In this document: piece by piece, positions 38,387-48,202 of the stretch
Layout: the number at the start of each line of letters is the position of its first letter
Position numbering within the stretch: position 1 is the first letter of the stretch
Assembly (NCBI GenBank): GCA_021847175.1
Contig: JAJZUI010000002.1
Coordinates: forward strand, 1 to 48,202
DNA: 48,202 bases
Direction of reading: 5' to 3'
Source: Pseudomonadota bacterium
Lineage (GTDB): Bacteria; Pseudomonadota; Alphaproteobacteria; Acetobacterales; Acetobacteraceae
The notes under the pieces: generated by a model
Told to the model about the DNA's origin: nothing
The model's database searches: none
Seen by the model: the letters and a program-made list of their open reading frames with translations, nothing else
Made by a program: the position numbers and the translations under genes

Positions 38387-40567
38387 TCAGACCGCCGGCT
38401 GCGGGGCCTGGGCCGGATCGGCGCCATCGCCTCGCTCCCGCTTGCCGCCCTTCGGCCCGACCTTGTCGCTGATGTCCTCGCCGGTCGCCTGGTCGACGAC
38501 GCGCATCGAGAGCTTCACCTTGCCGCGCTCGTCGAAGCCGATCACCTTCACCTTCACGGCGTCGCCGACATTGACCACGTCACCGGTCTTGGCCACGCGC
38601 CCCTGCGCCAACTCGCTGATATGCACGAGTCCATCGCGCGAGCCGAGGAAGTTCACGAAGGCACCGAACTCGGCGATCTTCACCACCTTGCCGGTGTAGA
38701 CCACCCCAATCTCCGGCTCCGCGACGATGCCGCGGATCCAGTCGATCGCCTTCTGCGCCCGCTCCTGCTCGGTCGCGGCGATCTTGATCGTGCCGTCATC
38801 CTCGATGTCGATCTTGGTGCCGGTCTGCTCGACGATCTCGCGGATCACCTTGCCGCCGGTGCCGATGACCTCGCGGATCTTGTCCTTGGGCACGTTGATG
38901 ATGGTGATGCGCGGCGCCGTGGCGGCGACATCGGTGCGCGCCCCGGTGATGGCCTTGGCCATCTCGCCCAGGATGTGCATGCGTCCGTCGCGCGCCTGCG
39001 CCAGCGCCACCTTCATGATTTCCGGCGTAATAGACGTGATCTTGATGTCCATCTGCAACGAGGTGACACCCTTCTCGGTGCCCGCGACCTTGAAGTCCAT
39101 GTCGCCGAGATGGTCCTCATCGCCGAGGATGTCGGAGAGCACGGCGAAGCCGCGGTCCTCCTTGATCAGCCCCATCGCGATGCCCGCCACCGGCCGCGGC
39201 AGCGGTACACCCGCGTCCATCAGCGCGAGCGAGGAGCCGCAGACCGTCGCCATCGAGGACGAGCCGTTGCTCTCGGTGATCTCGGAGACCACGCGCAGCG
39301 TGTAGGGGAAGATTTCCTTGGCCGGCAGCAGCGGGTGGATCGCGCGCCAGGCGAGCTTGCCATGGCCGATCTCGCGCCGCCCCGGCGAGCCCATGCGCCC
39401 GGTCTCGCCCACCGAGTAGGGCGGGAAGTTGTAGTGCAGCATGAAATGCTCGCGGTATTCGCCGGCGAGCGCGTCAACGATCTGCTCATCCTGTCCGGTG
39501 CCCAGGGTTGCCACGCATAGCGCCTGAGTCTCGCCACGGGTGAACAGCGCCGAGCCATGGGCGCGCGGCAGCACGCCGACTTCGGCGACGATCGGGCGTA
39601 CCGTCTTGGTGTCGCGCCCGTCGATGCGCAACCCCGTGTCCAGGATCGCGTTGCGCACGATGTCGGCCTCGAGGTCCTTGAACAGGCCCTTGGACTTTTC
39701 CGCGTCCACCCCCTCGGCGAGGAGCGCCGCGGCGGCTTCCTTCTTGGCGGCGGCAACGGCGTCGTGGCGGAGCTGCTTCTGCGGTTCGCGATAGGCGGCG
39801 GCGAGCCCGGCGCGGGCCAACGCGTCGACGCGCGCGGCGAGCGTCCTCTCCTCCTCGCTCTGCTCCGGCAGTGGCCACGGATCCTTCGCGGCGCGTTCGG
39901 CGAGCTCGATGATTGCCTGGATCACCGGCTGGAATGCGGTGTGGCCGAAGGTGACGGCGCCGAGCATCACTTCCTCGGAAAGCTCCTTCGCCTCGCTCTC
40001 GACCATCAGCACGCCCTCGGACGTGCCAGCGACGACGAGTTCGAGCTCGGACGTCTCGCGCTGCTCGGCCGTCGGGTTCAGCAGGTACTGCCCGTCCTTG
40101 TAGCCGACGCGCGCGCCGCCGACGGGCCCGAAGAACGGAATGCCCGAGAGGGTCAACGCCGCGGAGCAGCCGACCATGGCGACGATGTCGGGATCATTCT
40201 CGAGGTCATGGCTCAGCACGGTTGCGATGACCTGCACCTCGTTGCGGAACCCGTCCGGGAACAGCGGGCGGATCGGCCGGTCGATGAGGCGCGAGATCAG
40301 CGTCTCGGCCTCCGAGGGCCGGCCCTCGCGGCGGAAGAACCCGCCCGGGATCTTGCCCGCGGCGAAGGCCTTCTCCTGGTAGTTCACGGTGAGCGGGAAG
40401 AAATCCTGCCCGGGCTTCGTCGTGCGCGCGCCGACCACGGTGCAGAGCACGATCGTCTCGCCGTAGCGTGCCATCACGGCGCCGTCGGCCTGGCGGGCGA
40501 CCTTGCCCGTCTCGAGCACGAGCTTGCGCCCGCCCCAGTCGATCTCCTTGCGGAAATGATTGAACAT
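38387..40567 (-). CDS. pnp: polyribonucleotide nucleotidyltransferase (PNPase)
   Basis: Two RNase PH domains, KH ([29 protein letters not shown]) and S1 ([19 protein letters not shown]) domains. Confidence 0.98.
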   Translation of the reverse strand: MFNHFRKEIDWGGRKLVLETGKVARQADGAVMARYGETIVLCTVVGARTTKPGQDFFPLTVNYQEKAFAAGKIPGGFFRREGRPSEAETLISRLIDRPIRPLFPDGFRNEVQVIATVLSHDLENDPDIVAMVGCSAALTLSGIPFFGPVGGARVGYKDGQYLLNPTAEQRETSELELVVAGTSEGVLMVESEAKELSEEVMLGAVTFGHTAFQPVIQAIIELAERAAKDPWPLPEQSEEERTLAARVDALARAGLAAAYREPQKQLRHDAVAAAKKEAAAALLAEGVDAEKSKGLFKDLEADIVRNAILDTGLRIDGRDTKTVRPIVAEVGVLPRAHGSALFTRGETQALCVATLGTGQDEQIVDALAGEYREHFMLHYNFPPYSVGETGRMGSPGRREIGHGKLAWRAIHPLLPAKEIFPYTLRVVSEITESNGSSSMATVCGSSLALMDAGVPLPRPVAGIAMGLIKEDRGFAVLSDILGDEDHLGDMDFKVAGTEKGVTSLQMDIKITSITPEIMKVALAQARDGRMHILGEMAKAITGARTDVAATAPRITIINVPKDKIREVIGTGGKVIREIVEQTGTKIDIEDDGTIKIAATEQERAQKAIDWIRGIVAEPEIGVVYTGKVVKIAEFGAFVNFLGSRDGLVHISELAQGRVAKTGDVVNVGDAVKVKVIGFDERGKVKLSMRVVDQATGEDISDKVGPKGGKRERGDGADPAQAPQPAV

Positions 40568-40892
40568 CCGTAACGTCCTTTCGAGCCCGGCGCGGCATGC
40601 CCCCGGCCGATCGCGTTCCCCCTTTCGGTCCTTGGCGGGGAAGGCGGCGACTCGGGCGGCATGGGGCGGCGACCTTGGAGGTCTGACCCTGTCGGGTCTG
40701 CCGCGTCGGCCCCGTGATGCGCGCTGGGCGGCATGCGGAGGGGCCAGACCATGTGGCCGGAGGCGCCGCCACGTAATCCCCGTGAGTGGGAACGGTGACG
40801 ACCTTCGGTCCGCCGCGCGGGCGGTGGCCCCGGGACGCGTCCCGGGCTTCGGCGTTGCCCCGCACCCCCATGGCGCGAGGTTCGTGCGGCAA

Positions 40893-40927
40893 CCGGCGCC
40901 ACTCCTACGTGGGAGCGGCGGCGCCGG
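40893..40927 (-). promoter_or_regulatory. stem-loop in the rpsO-pnp spacer
   Basis: ccggcgcc...ggcgccgg 8-bp outer arms around ctcc/ggag inner arms, just 3' of rpsO; no T-tract. Confidence 0.5.
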
Positions 40928-40942
40928 ATGCCATGGCCGCGC

Positions 40943-41212
40943 TCAGCGGCGCAGGTTCAGTCGCGTGATCAGCGCCTCGTAGCGGGCCTTATCGCGATCG
41001 CGCAGATAGTCGAGCAGCCGGCGGCGGCGGCCCACCAGCATCAGCAGGCCGCGGCGGCTGTGGAAGTCCTTGGCATGCGTCTTGAGGTGATCGGTGAGGT
41101 TGCCGATGCGCTCGGAGAGCAGGGCGACCTGGACCTCGGGGCTGCCGGTATCGCCCGGCTTGTTCGCATGTTCGGTGATGAGCGCCTGGCGGCGCTCGGC
41201 GGTGATCGACAT
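40943..41212 (-). CDS. rpsO: 30S ribosomal protein S15
   Basis: [70 protein letters not shown]. Confidence 0.98.
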   Translation of the reverse strand: MSITAERRQALITEHANKPGDTGSPEVQVALLSERIGNLTDHLKTHAKDFHSRRGLLMLVGRRRRLLDYLRDRDKARYEALITRLNLRR

Positions 41213-41268
41213 CGCAAAACTCCTCATCGTTCGGGGTTGCGCGCCCCGCCACCGAGGCCCGTTCGGGC

Positions 41269-42189
41269 CTACAGCAGCCGCTCCGGCTTCAACCACCCGT
41301 CTTCCAGGCGGCAGAGGCCGAGGACACGGCTCCCCGCCATGGCGCGGACGACCCCGCCCACGGGATCGGCCGAGCCCGGAATCCGGGCCAGCAATGGAAC
41401 CAGGCCGAGGGCCCGTCCGTGGCTCAGCTCGGCGGCCTCCGCTGCGGTCAGGGCCAGCGCCGGGATGTCGGCCAGCGCGGTCGCGACCGGAAGCAGCAGG
41501 TCCGGGGAAGCGGGCGCGGTATCCTCTCCTTCGAGCAGATTGTCCAGCACAAAGGCCTGCGCCTCGGTAAAGGGACCCACGCGCAGCCGGCGCAGCGCCG
41601 CGATATGGCCAACGGTGCCCACGGCGCGGGCGAGGTCGCGGGCCAGGCTGCGCATGTAAACGCCCTTGCCGGAGGCGACCTCGAAGATCGCCGTATCGGC
41701 GTCCGGTCGCTCGATCAGCTCGAACCGGTCGACCCGAGCCGGTCGCGGCGGCAGCTCGGGCGGCTGGCCTGCGCGCGCCAGGTCATAGGCCCGCTCGCCC
41801 GCCACCTTGATCGCCGAAAATGCCGGCGGTACCTGCATGATCTCGCCGCGGAAGCGGGGCAGGGCGGCGCGGATGGCCTCGTCCGTCGGCCGCGCGTCGG
41901 AGGTGGCGACGACCTGCCCGTCGGCGTCGTCGGTGTCGCGTGCCTCCCCAAAGCGCAGCGTGAACCGATACAGCTTGGTCCCGTCCATCACGTACGGAAC
42001 GGTCTTGGTGGCCGCCCCGAAGGCTATCGGCAGCACGCCGGTCGCGAGCGGGTCGAGCGTGCCGCCATGCCCCGCCTTGCGCGCGTCGAAGCGCCTGCGC
42101 ACGCGGTTGACCATATCGGTGCTGGTGGGGCCGGCGGGCTTGTCGAGGATCAGCCACCCGTCCAGTACCCGGCCTTTCTGCCGGCGCAT
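41269..42189 (-). CDS. truB: tRNA pseudouridine(55) synthase
   Basis: [45 protein letters not shown]. Confidence 0.97.
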   Translation of the reverse strand: MRRQKGRVLDGWLILDKPAGPTSTDMVNRVRRRFDARKAGHGGTLDPLATGVLPIAFGAATKTVPYVMDGTKLYRFTLRFGEARDTDDADGQVVATSDARPTDEAIRAALPRFRGEIMQVPPAFSAIKVAGERAYDLARAGQPPELPPRPARVDRFELIERPDADTAIFEVASGKGVYMRSLARDLARAVGTVGHIAALRRLRVGPFTEAQAFVLDNLLEGEDTAPASPDLLLPVATALADIPALALTAAEAAELSHGRALGLVPLLARIPGSADPVGGVVRAMAGSRVLGLCRLEDGWLKPERLL

Positions 42190-42192
42190 GCC

Positions 42193-42621
42193 TTACGTGT
42201 TCCCGTCGTCCTGCCGCGGGCCGAGATCGCGCGCCACCTCCGGCGAGCGCAGCAGCGCCTCGATCCCCGCCGCTTGGTCGAGCGTCGCGTCCGCGGCGAA
42301 CACGATCTCCGGTGCGAGGCGCAGCTTCAGCGCCCGCGCGATGGCGCCGCGCAGATGCGCCGCCCCACGGTTCAGCGCCGGCAGCAGCAGATCGGCGTCC
42401 GACCGGCCGAGGCGGGTGACGAAGACGGTCGCGCGCCGCAGATCCGGGCTCACGGAGACGCGCGTCACGGTAAGGTTCGCCCCCTCCAGCGCCGGGTCGC
42501 GCAGCTCCCCGCGCGCCAGCAGGTTGGCGAGCTCGTGGCGCATGGCCTCGGCCACCCGCAGCTGCCGCTGCGAGGGTGCACCGTCCGGTGCGGCCCCGCC
42601 CCTCGATCCAGCCTGGGTCAA
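42193..42621 (-). CDS. rbfA: 30S ribosome-binding factor A
   Basis: [50 protein letters not shown]; likely TTG start overlapping the infB stop. Confidence 0.9.
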   Translation of the reverse strand: MTQAGSRGGAAPDGAPSQRQLRVAEAMRHELANLLARGELRDPALEGANLTVTRVSVSPDLRRATVFVTRLGRSDADLLLPALNRGAAHLRGAIARALKLRLAPEIVFAADATLDQAAGIEALLRSPEVARDLGPRQDDGNT

Positions 42622-45269
42622 GCGGCAATCAGCTCCGTCTCGAAGCACTCGACGACGTCGCCTTCCTTGAGGTCGTGGAAGTTCGCGAAGGAAAGGCCGC
42701 ACTCGTAGCCGCGCGCGACTTCCCGCACGTCGTCCTTGAAGCGCTTGAGCTGGGACAGCTCGCCGGTGTGGATGACCACGCCCTCGCGTAGCACCCGCAC
42801 GCCGGCGCCGCGCTTGACCACGCCCTCGGTGATCATGCAGCCGGCGACCTTGCCGACCTTGGTGATCTCGAAGACCTTGCGCACCTCGGCGTAGCCAAGG
42901 AACTTCTCGCGTGCCTTCGGCGCCGTCTTGCCGCGCACCAGCTCCGTCACGTCGTCGGCGACGTCGTAGATGATCGAGTAGTAGCGGATATCCACGCCCT
43001 CGCGTTGCGCCAGGTCGCGTGCCTGCGATGTCGCGCGCACGTTGAAGGCGAGAATGACCGCGGATGACGCCTTGGCGAGCTGGATGTCGCTCTCGGTGAT
43101 CTGCCCGACGCCCGAGAGCAGCACGCGCACGCGCACCTCCTCGGTCGCTGGCTTCTGCACCACGGCGGCGAGCGCCTCGGCGCTGCCCTGTACGTCGGCC
43201 TTGATGACGACGGCGACTTCCTTCTGCTCGCCCGCCTGGATCTTGGCCAGCATCTGGTCGAGCGTGCCGCGCGCGGCGCCCATCGCCCCCGCCGCCTTCT
43301 CGCGCACCTTGCGCTGGCGGAACTCGGAGATCTCCCGCGCCCGGCTTTCGTTCTCGACCGCGACGAACGGTTCGCCCGCGACCGGCACGCCCGAGAGGCC
43401 AAGGATCTCGACCGGCGTGGACGGACCCGCGTCCTTCAGTGCGCGGCCCTTGTCATCGAGCATCGCCCGCACGCGGCCCCATTCGGCGCCGGCGACCACG
43501 ATGTCGCCCTGGTGCAACGAGCCCTTCTGCACGAGCACGGTCGCGACCGGGCCGCGGCCGCGGTCCAGCCGGCTCTCGATCACCGCACCCTCCGCGGCGC
43601 GGCCCGGATTGGCCTTGAGGTCCAGCACCTCCGCCTGGAGCAGGATCGCCTCCTCCAGCTTGTCGAGCCCGATGCGCTTCAGCGCCGAGACCTCCACGTC
43701 CTGGGTCTCACCACCCATCTGCTCGACCACCACCTCGTGGCTGAGCAGCGCCTGGCGCACCCGGTCCGGGTTCGCGTCCGGTTTGTCCATCTTGTTGATG
43801 GCGACGATCATCGGCGCGCCCGCCGCCTTGGCGTGGCGGATCGCCTCGATGGTCTGCGGCATCACCCCGTCGTCGGCGGCCACCACCAGCACCACGATGT
43901 CGGTCACCCCGGCGCCGCGCGCGCGCATCGCCGTGAACGCCTCATGGCCCGGCGTGTCGAGGAAGGTGATGCGTGCCCCGGACGGGAGCTGCACCTGGTA
44001 GGCGCCAATATGCTGGGTGATGCCGCCGGCCTCGCCGCCCGCGACATCGGTCGCGCGCAGTGCATCCAGCAGGCTCGTCTTGCCGTGGTCGACATGGCCC
44101 ATGACGGTGACCACCGGCGGGCGCGCCAGCAGATCGCCCTCGGTATCCGTGGCCCCCTCGAGCCCGCTCTCCACGTCGTCCTCGGAGACGCGGCGCGGGC
44201 GGTGGCCGAATTCCTGGACGATCAGCTCCGCTGTATCGGCATCGAGCGACTGGGTGATGGTCGCCATCACGCCCATCTTCATCAGCGCCTTGATCACGTC
44301 GCCGGTGCGCGCGGCCATGCGCGCGGCGAGTTCCTGCACGGTGATCGCATCCGGGATCACCACGTCGCGCACCACCTTCACCTGGTCGGCGCGCAGCGCC
44401 TCCAGTTCCGCCTGGCGCCGCTCGCGCTCGCGCTGGCGGCGCACCGAGGCGAGCGAGCGCACCCGGTCGTCCTCGCCCTCGATCGCGGCCTGCACGTCGA
44501 TGCGGCCGGCGCGGCGGCGGTCATCACTGCCCTTCTTGGGGGCGGCGACCTGCGGCTTGCGCGGCGGCATAGCGGTGCCCGGGCGGCGCGCCGGGCGCTC
44601 ATCGTCCTCCTCCGCGGCGGGCCGCGCCGGGCGCAGCCGCAGCGTCTCGCCCGCGGGCGGTGTCGTCGCTGGGCGCGCGGGCGTCGCGGGGCGGGCTGCC
44701 GCGGCGCGCTGTTGCTGCTGCTGGGGCGCCGCCGGCGCCGCGGCGGCGGCGGATTTCGTCAACTCCTCCTGGCGCTTGCGTTCCTCTTCGTCCTCGCGGG
44801 CCCGCGCTTCGACCTCGGCCGCGCGCTTGGCTTCCTCCTCGCGCCGGCGCGCCTCCTCGGCGGCGGAACGGATCAGGATCTTCTCCTGCTCGCGCCGTTC
44901 CGCCTCGCGGCGCTCGGCCTCCTTCTGCTGCTCGGCAAGCGCGCGCTGGCGCGCGGCAAGCTCGGTAGCGGTCAGCGCGCGCGGCGCGCCGGCACGGCCG
45001 GAGGCAGCGCCGGGGGCCTTCGCCGCCGGGGGCGCGGCGGGTGCCGCGGCGGGCGCGCCCGTGGCCGCGGCGGGTGCCGCCGGTGTCGGGGCACCCGGGG
45101 CGCCGAGCGTGCGCTTCTTGCGCACCTCCACCTGCACGACCTTCGACCGGCCATGGCTGAAGCTCTGCCGCACGGATCCGGCATCCACGGTGCGCCCGAC
45201 CTCCGTCCGGTTTACCGGACGCAGCGACAGCCGCCCCTTGCCCGCGTCCTGATCGTTGCTCTCGCTCAT
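42618..45269 (-). CDS. infB: translation initiation factor IF-2
   Basis: [65 protein letters not shown]; Ala/Pro/Glu-rich N-terminus. Confidence 0.98.
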   Translation of the reverse strand: MSESNDQDAGKGRLSLRPVNRTEVGRTVDAGSVRQSFSHGRSKVVQVEVRKKRTLGAPGAPTPAAPAAATGAPAAAPAAPPAAKAPGAASGRAGAPRALTATELAARQRALAEQQKEAERREAERREQEKILIRSAAEEARRREEEAKRAAEVEARAREDEEERKRQEELTKSAAAAAPAAPQQQQQRAAAARPATPARPATTPPAGETLRLRPARPAAEEDDERPARRPGTAMPPRKPQVAAPKKGSDDRRRAGRIDVQAAIEGEDDRVRSLASVRRQRERERRQAELEALRADQVKVVRDVVIPDAITVQELAARMAARTGDVIKALMKMGVMATITQSLDADTAELIVQEFGHRPRRVSEDDVESGLEGATDTEGDLLARPPVVTVMGHVDHGKTSLLDALRATDVAGGEAGGITQHIGAYQVQLPSGARITFLDTPGHEAFTAMRARGAGVTDIVVLVVAADDGVMPQTIEAIRHAKAAGAPMIVAINKMDKPDANPDRVRQALLSHEVVVEQMGGETQDVEVSALKRIGLDKLEEAILLQAEVLDLKANPGRAAEGAVIESRLDRGRGPVATVLVQKGSLHQGDIVVAGAEWGRVRAMLDDKGRALKDAGPSTPVEILGLSGVPVAGEPFVAVENESRAREISEFRQRKVREKAAGAMGAARGTLDQMLAKIQAGEQKEVAVVIKADVQGSAEALAAVVQKPATEEVRVRVLLSGVGQITESDIQLAKASSAVILAFNVRATSQARDLAQREGVDIRYYSIIYDVADDVTELVRGKTAPKAREKFLGYAEVRKVFEITKVGKVAGCMITEGVVKRGAGVRVLREGVVIHTGELSQLKRFKDDVREVARGYECGLSFANFHDLKEGDVVECFETELIAA

Positions 45270-45964
45270 CGGTCGTCCCGTCCTGATCCCGTATCGCCGG
45301 CGGGCGGAATGAGTGCCGCCAGCCGTTCTGCATCCACCACCAGCCGCTCGGCCAGTCTTCCCGGCGCCACCGCGACGTGCACCACATGGTCACGCCCCAT
45401 AGCCGCTCCCAGTCTCGCCGCGTCGAGCGGCTGCAACACCGGAAGCGGACGACCGGCCAGAAGCCGGGCCCGCTCCTCCGCGCTGCCGTCGCTCGCCGAC
45501 ACGATCAAGCCCGCCCGGTCAGCCCGGACCCATTCCTGCGCGCGCGCGAAGCCGAAAACAACCTGGCCCGCCCGCCGTGCCAGCCCAAGCGTCTCGCCGA
45601 TGCGCTGTTCCAGCCCCTGGCGCAACCGAGCCAGCAGATCCGGCGCCACCACCACCGGCCGGCGCGCCGCCCGCGCGAAACCTCCGCGCCGCATCGCCAT
45701 CTCTACCATATCGGCCCGCGCGCTCAACCAGTATCCGCGCCCCGGCAGACGTTCGGCGAGATCCGGCACCATCGCACCGTCGGGTGAGACGACGAAGCGC
45801 AGCATCCGCTCGCGCGGCAGCCGCTGGCGCGACACAAGGCACCGGCGCATGCCGTCGGCGGCCTCCGCGTCCGGCGCCTCGTTCTCGGCGTCGTCGATGA
45901 GATCTGGCTCGGCTATCGCGATGCTCCTCAGGTTTCGGTTGCCTTGGTTTCGTCGTCGAACCAA
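45266..45964 (-). CDS. YlxR/DUF448 RNA-binding protein with C-terminal L7Ae-like region
   Basis: [43 protein letters not shown]; position between nusA and infB. Confidence 0.85.
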   Translation of the reverse strand: MVRRRNQGNRNLRSIAIAEPDLIDDAENEAPDAEAADGMRRCLVSRQRLPRERMLRFVVSPDGAMVPDLAERLPGRGYWLSARADMVEMAMRRGGFARAARRPVVVAPDLLARLRQGLEQRIGETLGLARRAGQVVFGFARAQEWVRADRAGLIVSASDGSAEERARLLAGRPLPVLQPLDAARLGAAMGRDHVVHVAVAPGRLAERLVVDAERLAALIPPAGDTGSGRDDR

Positions 45965-47463
45965 TGGGCGCGGGCGGCCATGATGATTTCGCTGGCCTGC
46001 GCCTCGTCCATCGCGCCCTCGCCCACGATTTCCACCAGCTCGTCGGCGGCGAGGTCGGCGAGGTCGTCGAGCGATTTCACGCCCTTCTCGCCCAGTGCCA
46101 CCAGCATCGCCGGCGTGAACGCCTCGAACGCCGCCACCTCGTCGGAGACGCCCAGTGCCACGCGCTTCTCGGAGAACTCGGCGTCGCGCTTGACCAGGAA
46201 CGCCTCGGCGCGGCGGATCAGCTCCTCCGCCACCGACTCGTCGAAGCCCTCGATCTCGGCCAGCTCCTCGACCGGCACGTAGGCCAGCTCCTCGATCGTG
46301 TTGAAGCCCTCCTGCACCAACAGGCCGGCGATCACGTCGTCCACGTCCAGCGCCTCGACGAAGAGCCCGGTGCGGCGCCGGAACTCCTCCTGCCTCCGCT
46401 CGCTTTCCTCGGCTTCGGTCAGGATGTCGATGTCCCAGCGCGTGAGCTGGCTCGCCAGGCGCACGTTCTGCCCGCGCCGGCCGATCGCGAGCGAGAGCTG
46501 GTCATCCGGCACCACCACCTCGACGCGCCCCGCCTCCTCGTCCATCACCACCTTGGTCACCTCGGCCGGCGCCAGCGCGTTGACGACGAAGGTCGCGGCC
46601 TGCGGGCTCCAGGGAATAATGTCGATCTTCTCGCCCTGCAGCTCCTGCACCACTGCCTGCACCCGGCTGCCGCGCATGCCGACGCATGCGCCGACCGGGT
46701 CGATCGAGGAATCGCGTGAGATCACCGCCATCTTCGCGCGGCTGCCGGGGTCGCGTGCCACCGCCTTGATCTCGATGATGCCGTCGTAGATTTCCGGCAC
46801 TTCCTGCGCGAACAGCTTGGCGAGGAAGCCGGGATGCGTGCGCGAGAGGAAAATCTGCGGCCCGCGTGTCTCCTCGCGCACGTCGTAGATATAGGCACGC
46901 ACGCGGTCGCCGTTGCGGAAATTCTCGCGCCCGATCAGTTCGTCGCGGCGCAGCAGCGCCTCGGCGCGGCCGATTTCGACCATCAGGTTGCCGTACTCGG
47001 TGCGCTTGACCACGCCGTTGACGATCTCGCCCACGCGGTCCTTGAATTCCTCGTACTGGCGCTTTCGCTCCAGCTCTCGCACGCCCTGCACCAGCACCTG
47101 CTTGGAAACCTGGGCTGCGATGCGCCCGAAATCGATCGGTGGCAGTGGGTCGACGATGTAGTCGCCGACGTTCTTGTCCGGCGCGAATTTCCGCGCGATC
47201 GCGATCGGGATCTGCGTCTCCTCGTTCTCCACCGTCTCGACGATCTCGGTCCAGCGCGAGAGGCGCACGTCGCCGGTCTTGCGGTCGATGGTGGCGCGGA
47301 TGTCCTTCTCGTGGCCGTACTTGGCGCGGCCCGCCTTCTGGATCGCGCTTTCGATGACGGCGAGCACGTCGTCGCGCTCGATCGCCTTCTCGCGCGCGAC
47401 GGCGTCGGCGACGTTGAGCAGTTCAGGACGGGAGACGGCGTTGTCGGTGAGGCTGCCGGACAT
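45928..47463 (-). CDS. nusA: transcription termination/antitermination factor NusA
   Basis: [23 protein letters not shown]1/KH ([55 protein letters not shown]). Confidence 0.97.
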   Translation of the reverse strand: MSGSLTDNAVSRPELLNVADAVAREKAIERDDVLAVIESAIQKAGRAKYGHEKDIRATIDRKTGDVRLSRWTEIVETVENEETQIPIAIARKFAPDKNVGDYIVDPLPPIDFGRIAAQVSKQVLVQGVRELERKRQYEEFKDRVGEIVNGVVKRTEYGNLMVEIGRAEALLRRDELIGRENFRNGDRVRAYIYDVREETRGPQIFLSRTHPGFLAKLFAQEVPEIYDGIIEIKAVARDPGSRAKMAVISRDSSIDPVGACVGMRGSRVQAVVQELQGEKIDIIPWSPQAATFVVNALAPAEVTKVVMDEEAGRVEVVVPDDQLSLAIGRRGQNVRLASQLTRWDIDILTEAEESERRQEEFRRRTGLFVEALDVDDVIAGLLVQEGFNTIEELAYVPVEELAEIEGFDESVAEELIRRAEAFLVKRDAEFSEKRVALGVSDEVAAFEAFTPAMLVALGEKGVKSLDDLADLAADELVEIVGEGAMDEAQASEIIMAARAHWFDDETKATET

Positions 47464-47560
47464 GGTTTCCTCGGAGGTTCGTCGGTGGCTGGCTGTCGTG
47501 TGCCGGTTCTGGCGTGGCCGGGGTTGCGGTTTTGCTACGTTCGCGTCGGTGCGTCGGGTT

Positions 47561-48082
47561 TCAGTGTCTGGCGGTCTGCGGGGCCGCGGCGGCAATTAGC
47601 GCCTCGGTCAGCACCAGGCGGGCGCGTCGCATGAGGGTGAAGGGGATGGCGAGCGTCTCGCCGTTCTCGAGCCGCAGCAGCGCGGCATCCGCCTCGGCGC
47701 CCATGATCGTGGCGGTGACGCGCTTGCGCCCCTCGACGGGCTCGGCGAGCTCCACGCGCGCGATGTGGCCGGCAAAGCGTTCCCAGTCCCGCCTGCGCGT
47801 CAGCGGCCGGTCGATCCCCGCGGAGCTGACCTCTAGCGTCCACGTTCCGGGGATCGGGTTCGCGACGTCGAGCACGGCGCCGAGCGCGCCGCTGATCGCC
47901 TCGCAATCGTTGATGCCTATTGCCTCGCCGCCGGTCTTCTCGGCCATGATCTGCACTGTCGGGCGCTCGCGCCCAAGCACCGCGACGCGCACCAGCGCGT
48001 AGCCCATTCCGTCCAGCGCCGGTGCCACGAGTTCGGCGATCCGCGCTTCCAGTCCCGATTGCTGACCGAGCAGCTCGTCCAA
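47561..48082 (-). CDS. rimP: ribosome maturation factor RimP
   Basis: [76 protein letters not shown] start inferred. Confidence 0.92.
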   Translation of the reverse strand: MDELLGQQSGLEARIAELVAPALDGMGYALVRVAVLGRERPTVQIMAEKTGGEAIGINDCEAISGALGAVLDVANPIPGTWTLEVSSAGIDRPLTRRRDWERFAGHIARVELAEPVEGRKRVTATIMGAEADAALLRLENGETLAIPFTLMRRARLVLTEALIAAAAPQTARH

Positions 48083-48111
48083 AACAAAAAAGGCGGCCCG
48101 CGAAGGCCACC
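48081..48111 (-). terminator. intrinsic terminator/attenuator in the rimP-nusA operon leader
   Basis: Minus strand GGTGGCC-TTCGCG-GGCCGCC-TTTTTTGTTTT: 7-bp stem plus T-tract. Confidence 0.75.
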
Positions 48112-48140
48112 CCCCAAAAGTCGATGGAAGATCTGGCGCG

Positions 48141-48169
48141 TATATACGCGCCCCGGCCCCGATCGACAA
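48141..48169 (-). promoter_or_regulatory. sigma70-like promoter of the rimP-nusA-infB operon
   Basis: Minus strand TTGTCG-17 nt-TATATA; the -10 lies inside the 18-bp palindrome GGCGCGTATATACGCGCC (48135-48152). Confidence 0.6.
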
Positions 48170-48202
48170 GGATTCTCATATGCGATTGATGAATAACACC
48201 TT

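Noticed and set aside
43512-45983. 823-aa + strand ORF
   Set aside because: Antisense to infB/ylxR; His/Arg-rich artefact.

Overview
48.2-kb window of a very GC-rich chromosome, consistent with an alphaproteobacterium (Rhodospirillales/Acetobacteraceae-like; inferred from gene content, not tested). Most of it is conserved chromosomal sequence. On the minus strand at the right end is the rimP-nusA-ylxR-infB-rbfA-truB-rpsO-pnp locus. The window also holds an NAD-dependent molybdenum formate dehydrogenase operon (fdsGBA-fdhD-fdsD) with a LysR regulator, clpA/clpS, a phasin, a PHA depolymerase, mipZ next to a D,D-carboxypeptidase with a SPOR-like domain, cysS/trmJ, three GT4-type glycosyltransferases, a hopanoid/UPF0104-type membrane protein, an ELM1-like protein beside a large unassigned protein, a flavin monooxygenase and one tRNA-Val(CAC). 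The most unusual part is positions 200-4620. It holds a Psr/Ttr-type (CISM) molybdoenzyme operon in which the catalytic subunit has lost its FeS/Mo N-terminal half and carries a nonsense codon and a frameshift. The FeS subunit is fused in frame to a truncated NrfD-like membrane subunit. Both flanking periplasmic rhodaneses lack the catalytic Cys, and an FNR/DNR-type box sits in the divergent promoter region. Regulatory candidates include a sigma70 promoter plus intrinsic terminator placed directly on the rimP start codon, a PhaR-like inverted repeat at the phasin promoter, and a CtrA-like box upstream of the carboxypeptidase. No CRISPR array, transposase or prophage was seen. All functional calls come from reading the translations; no database search was run.
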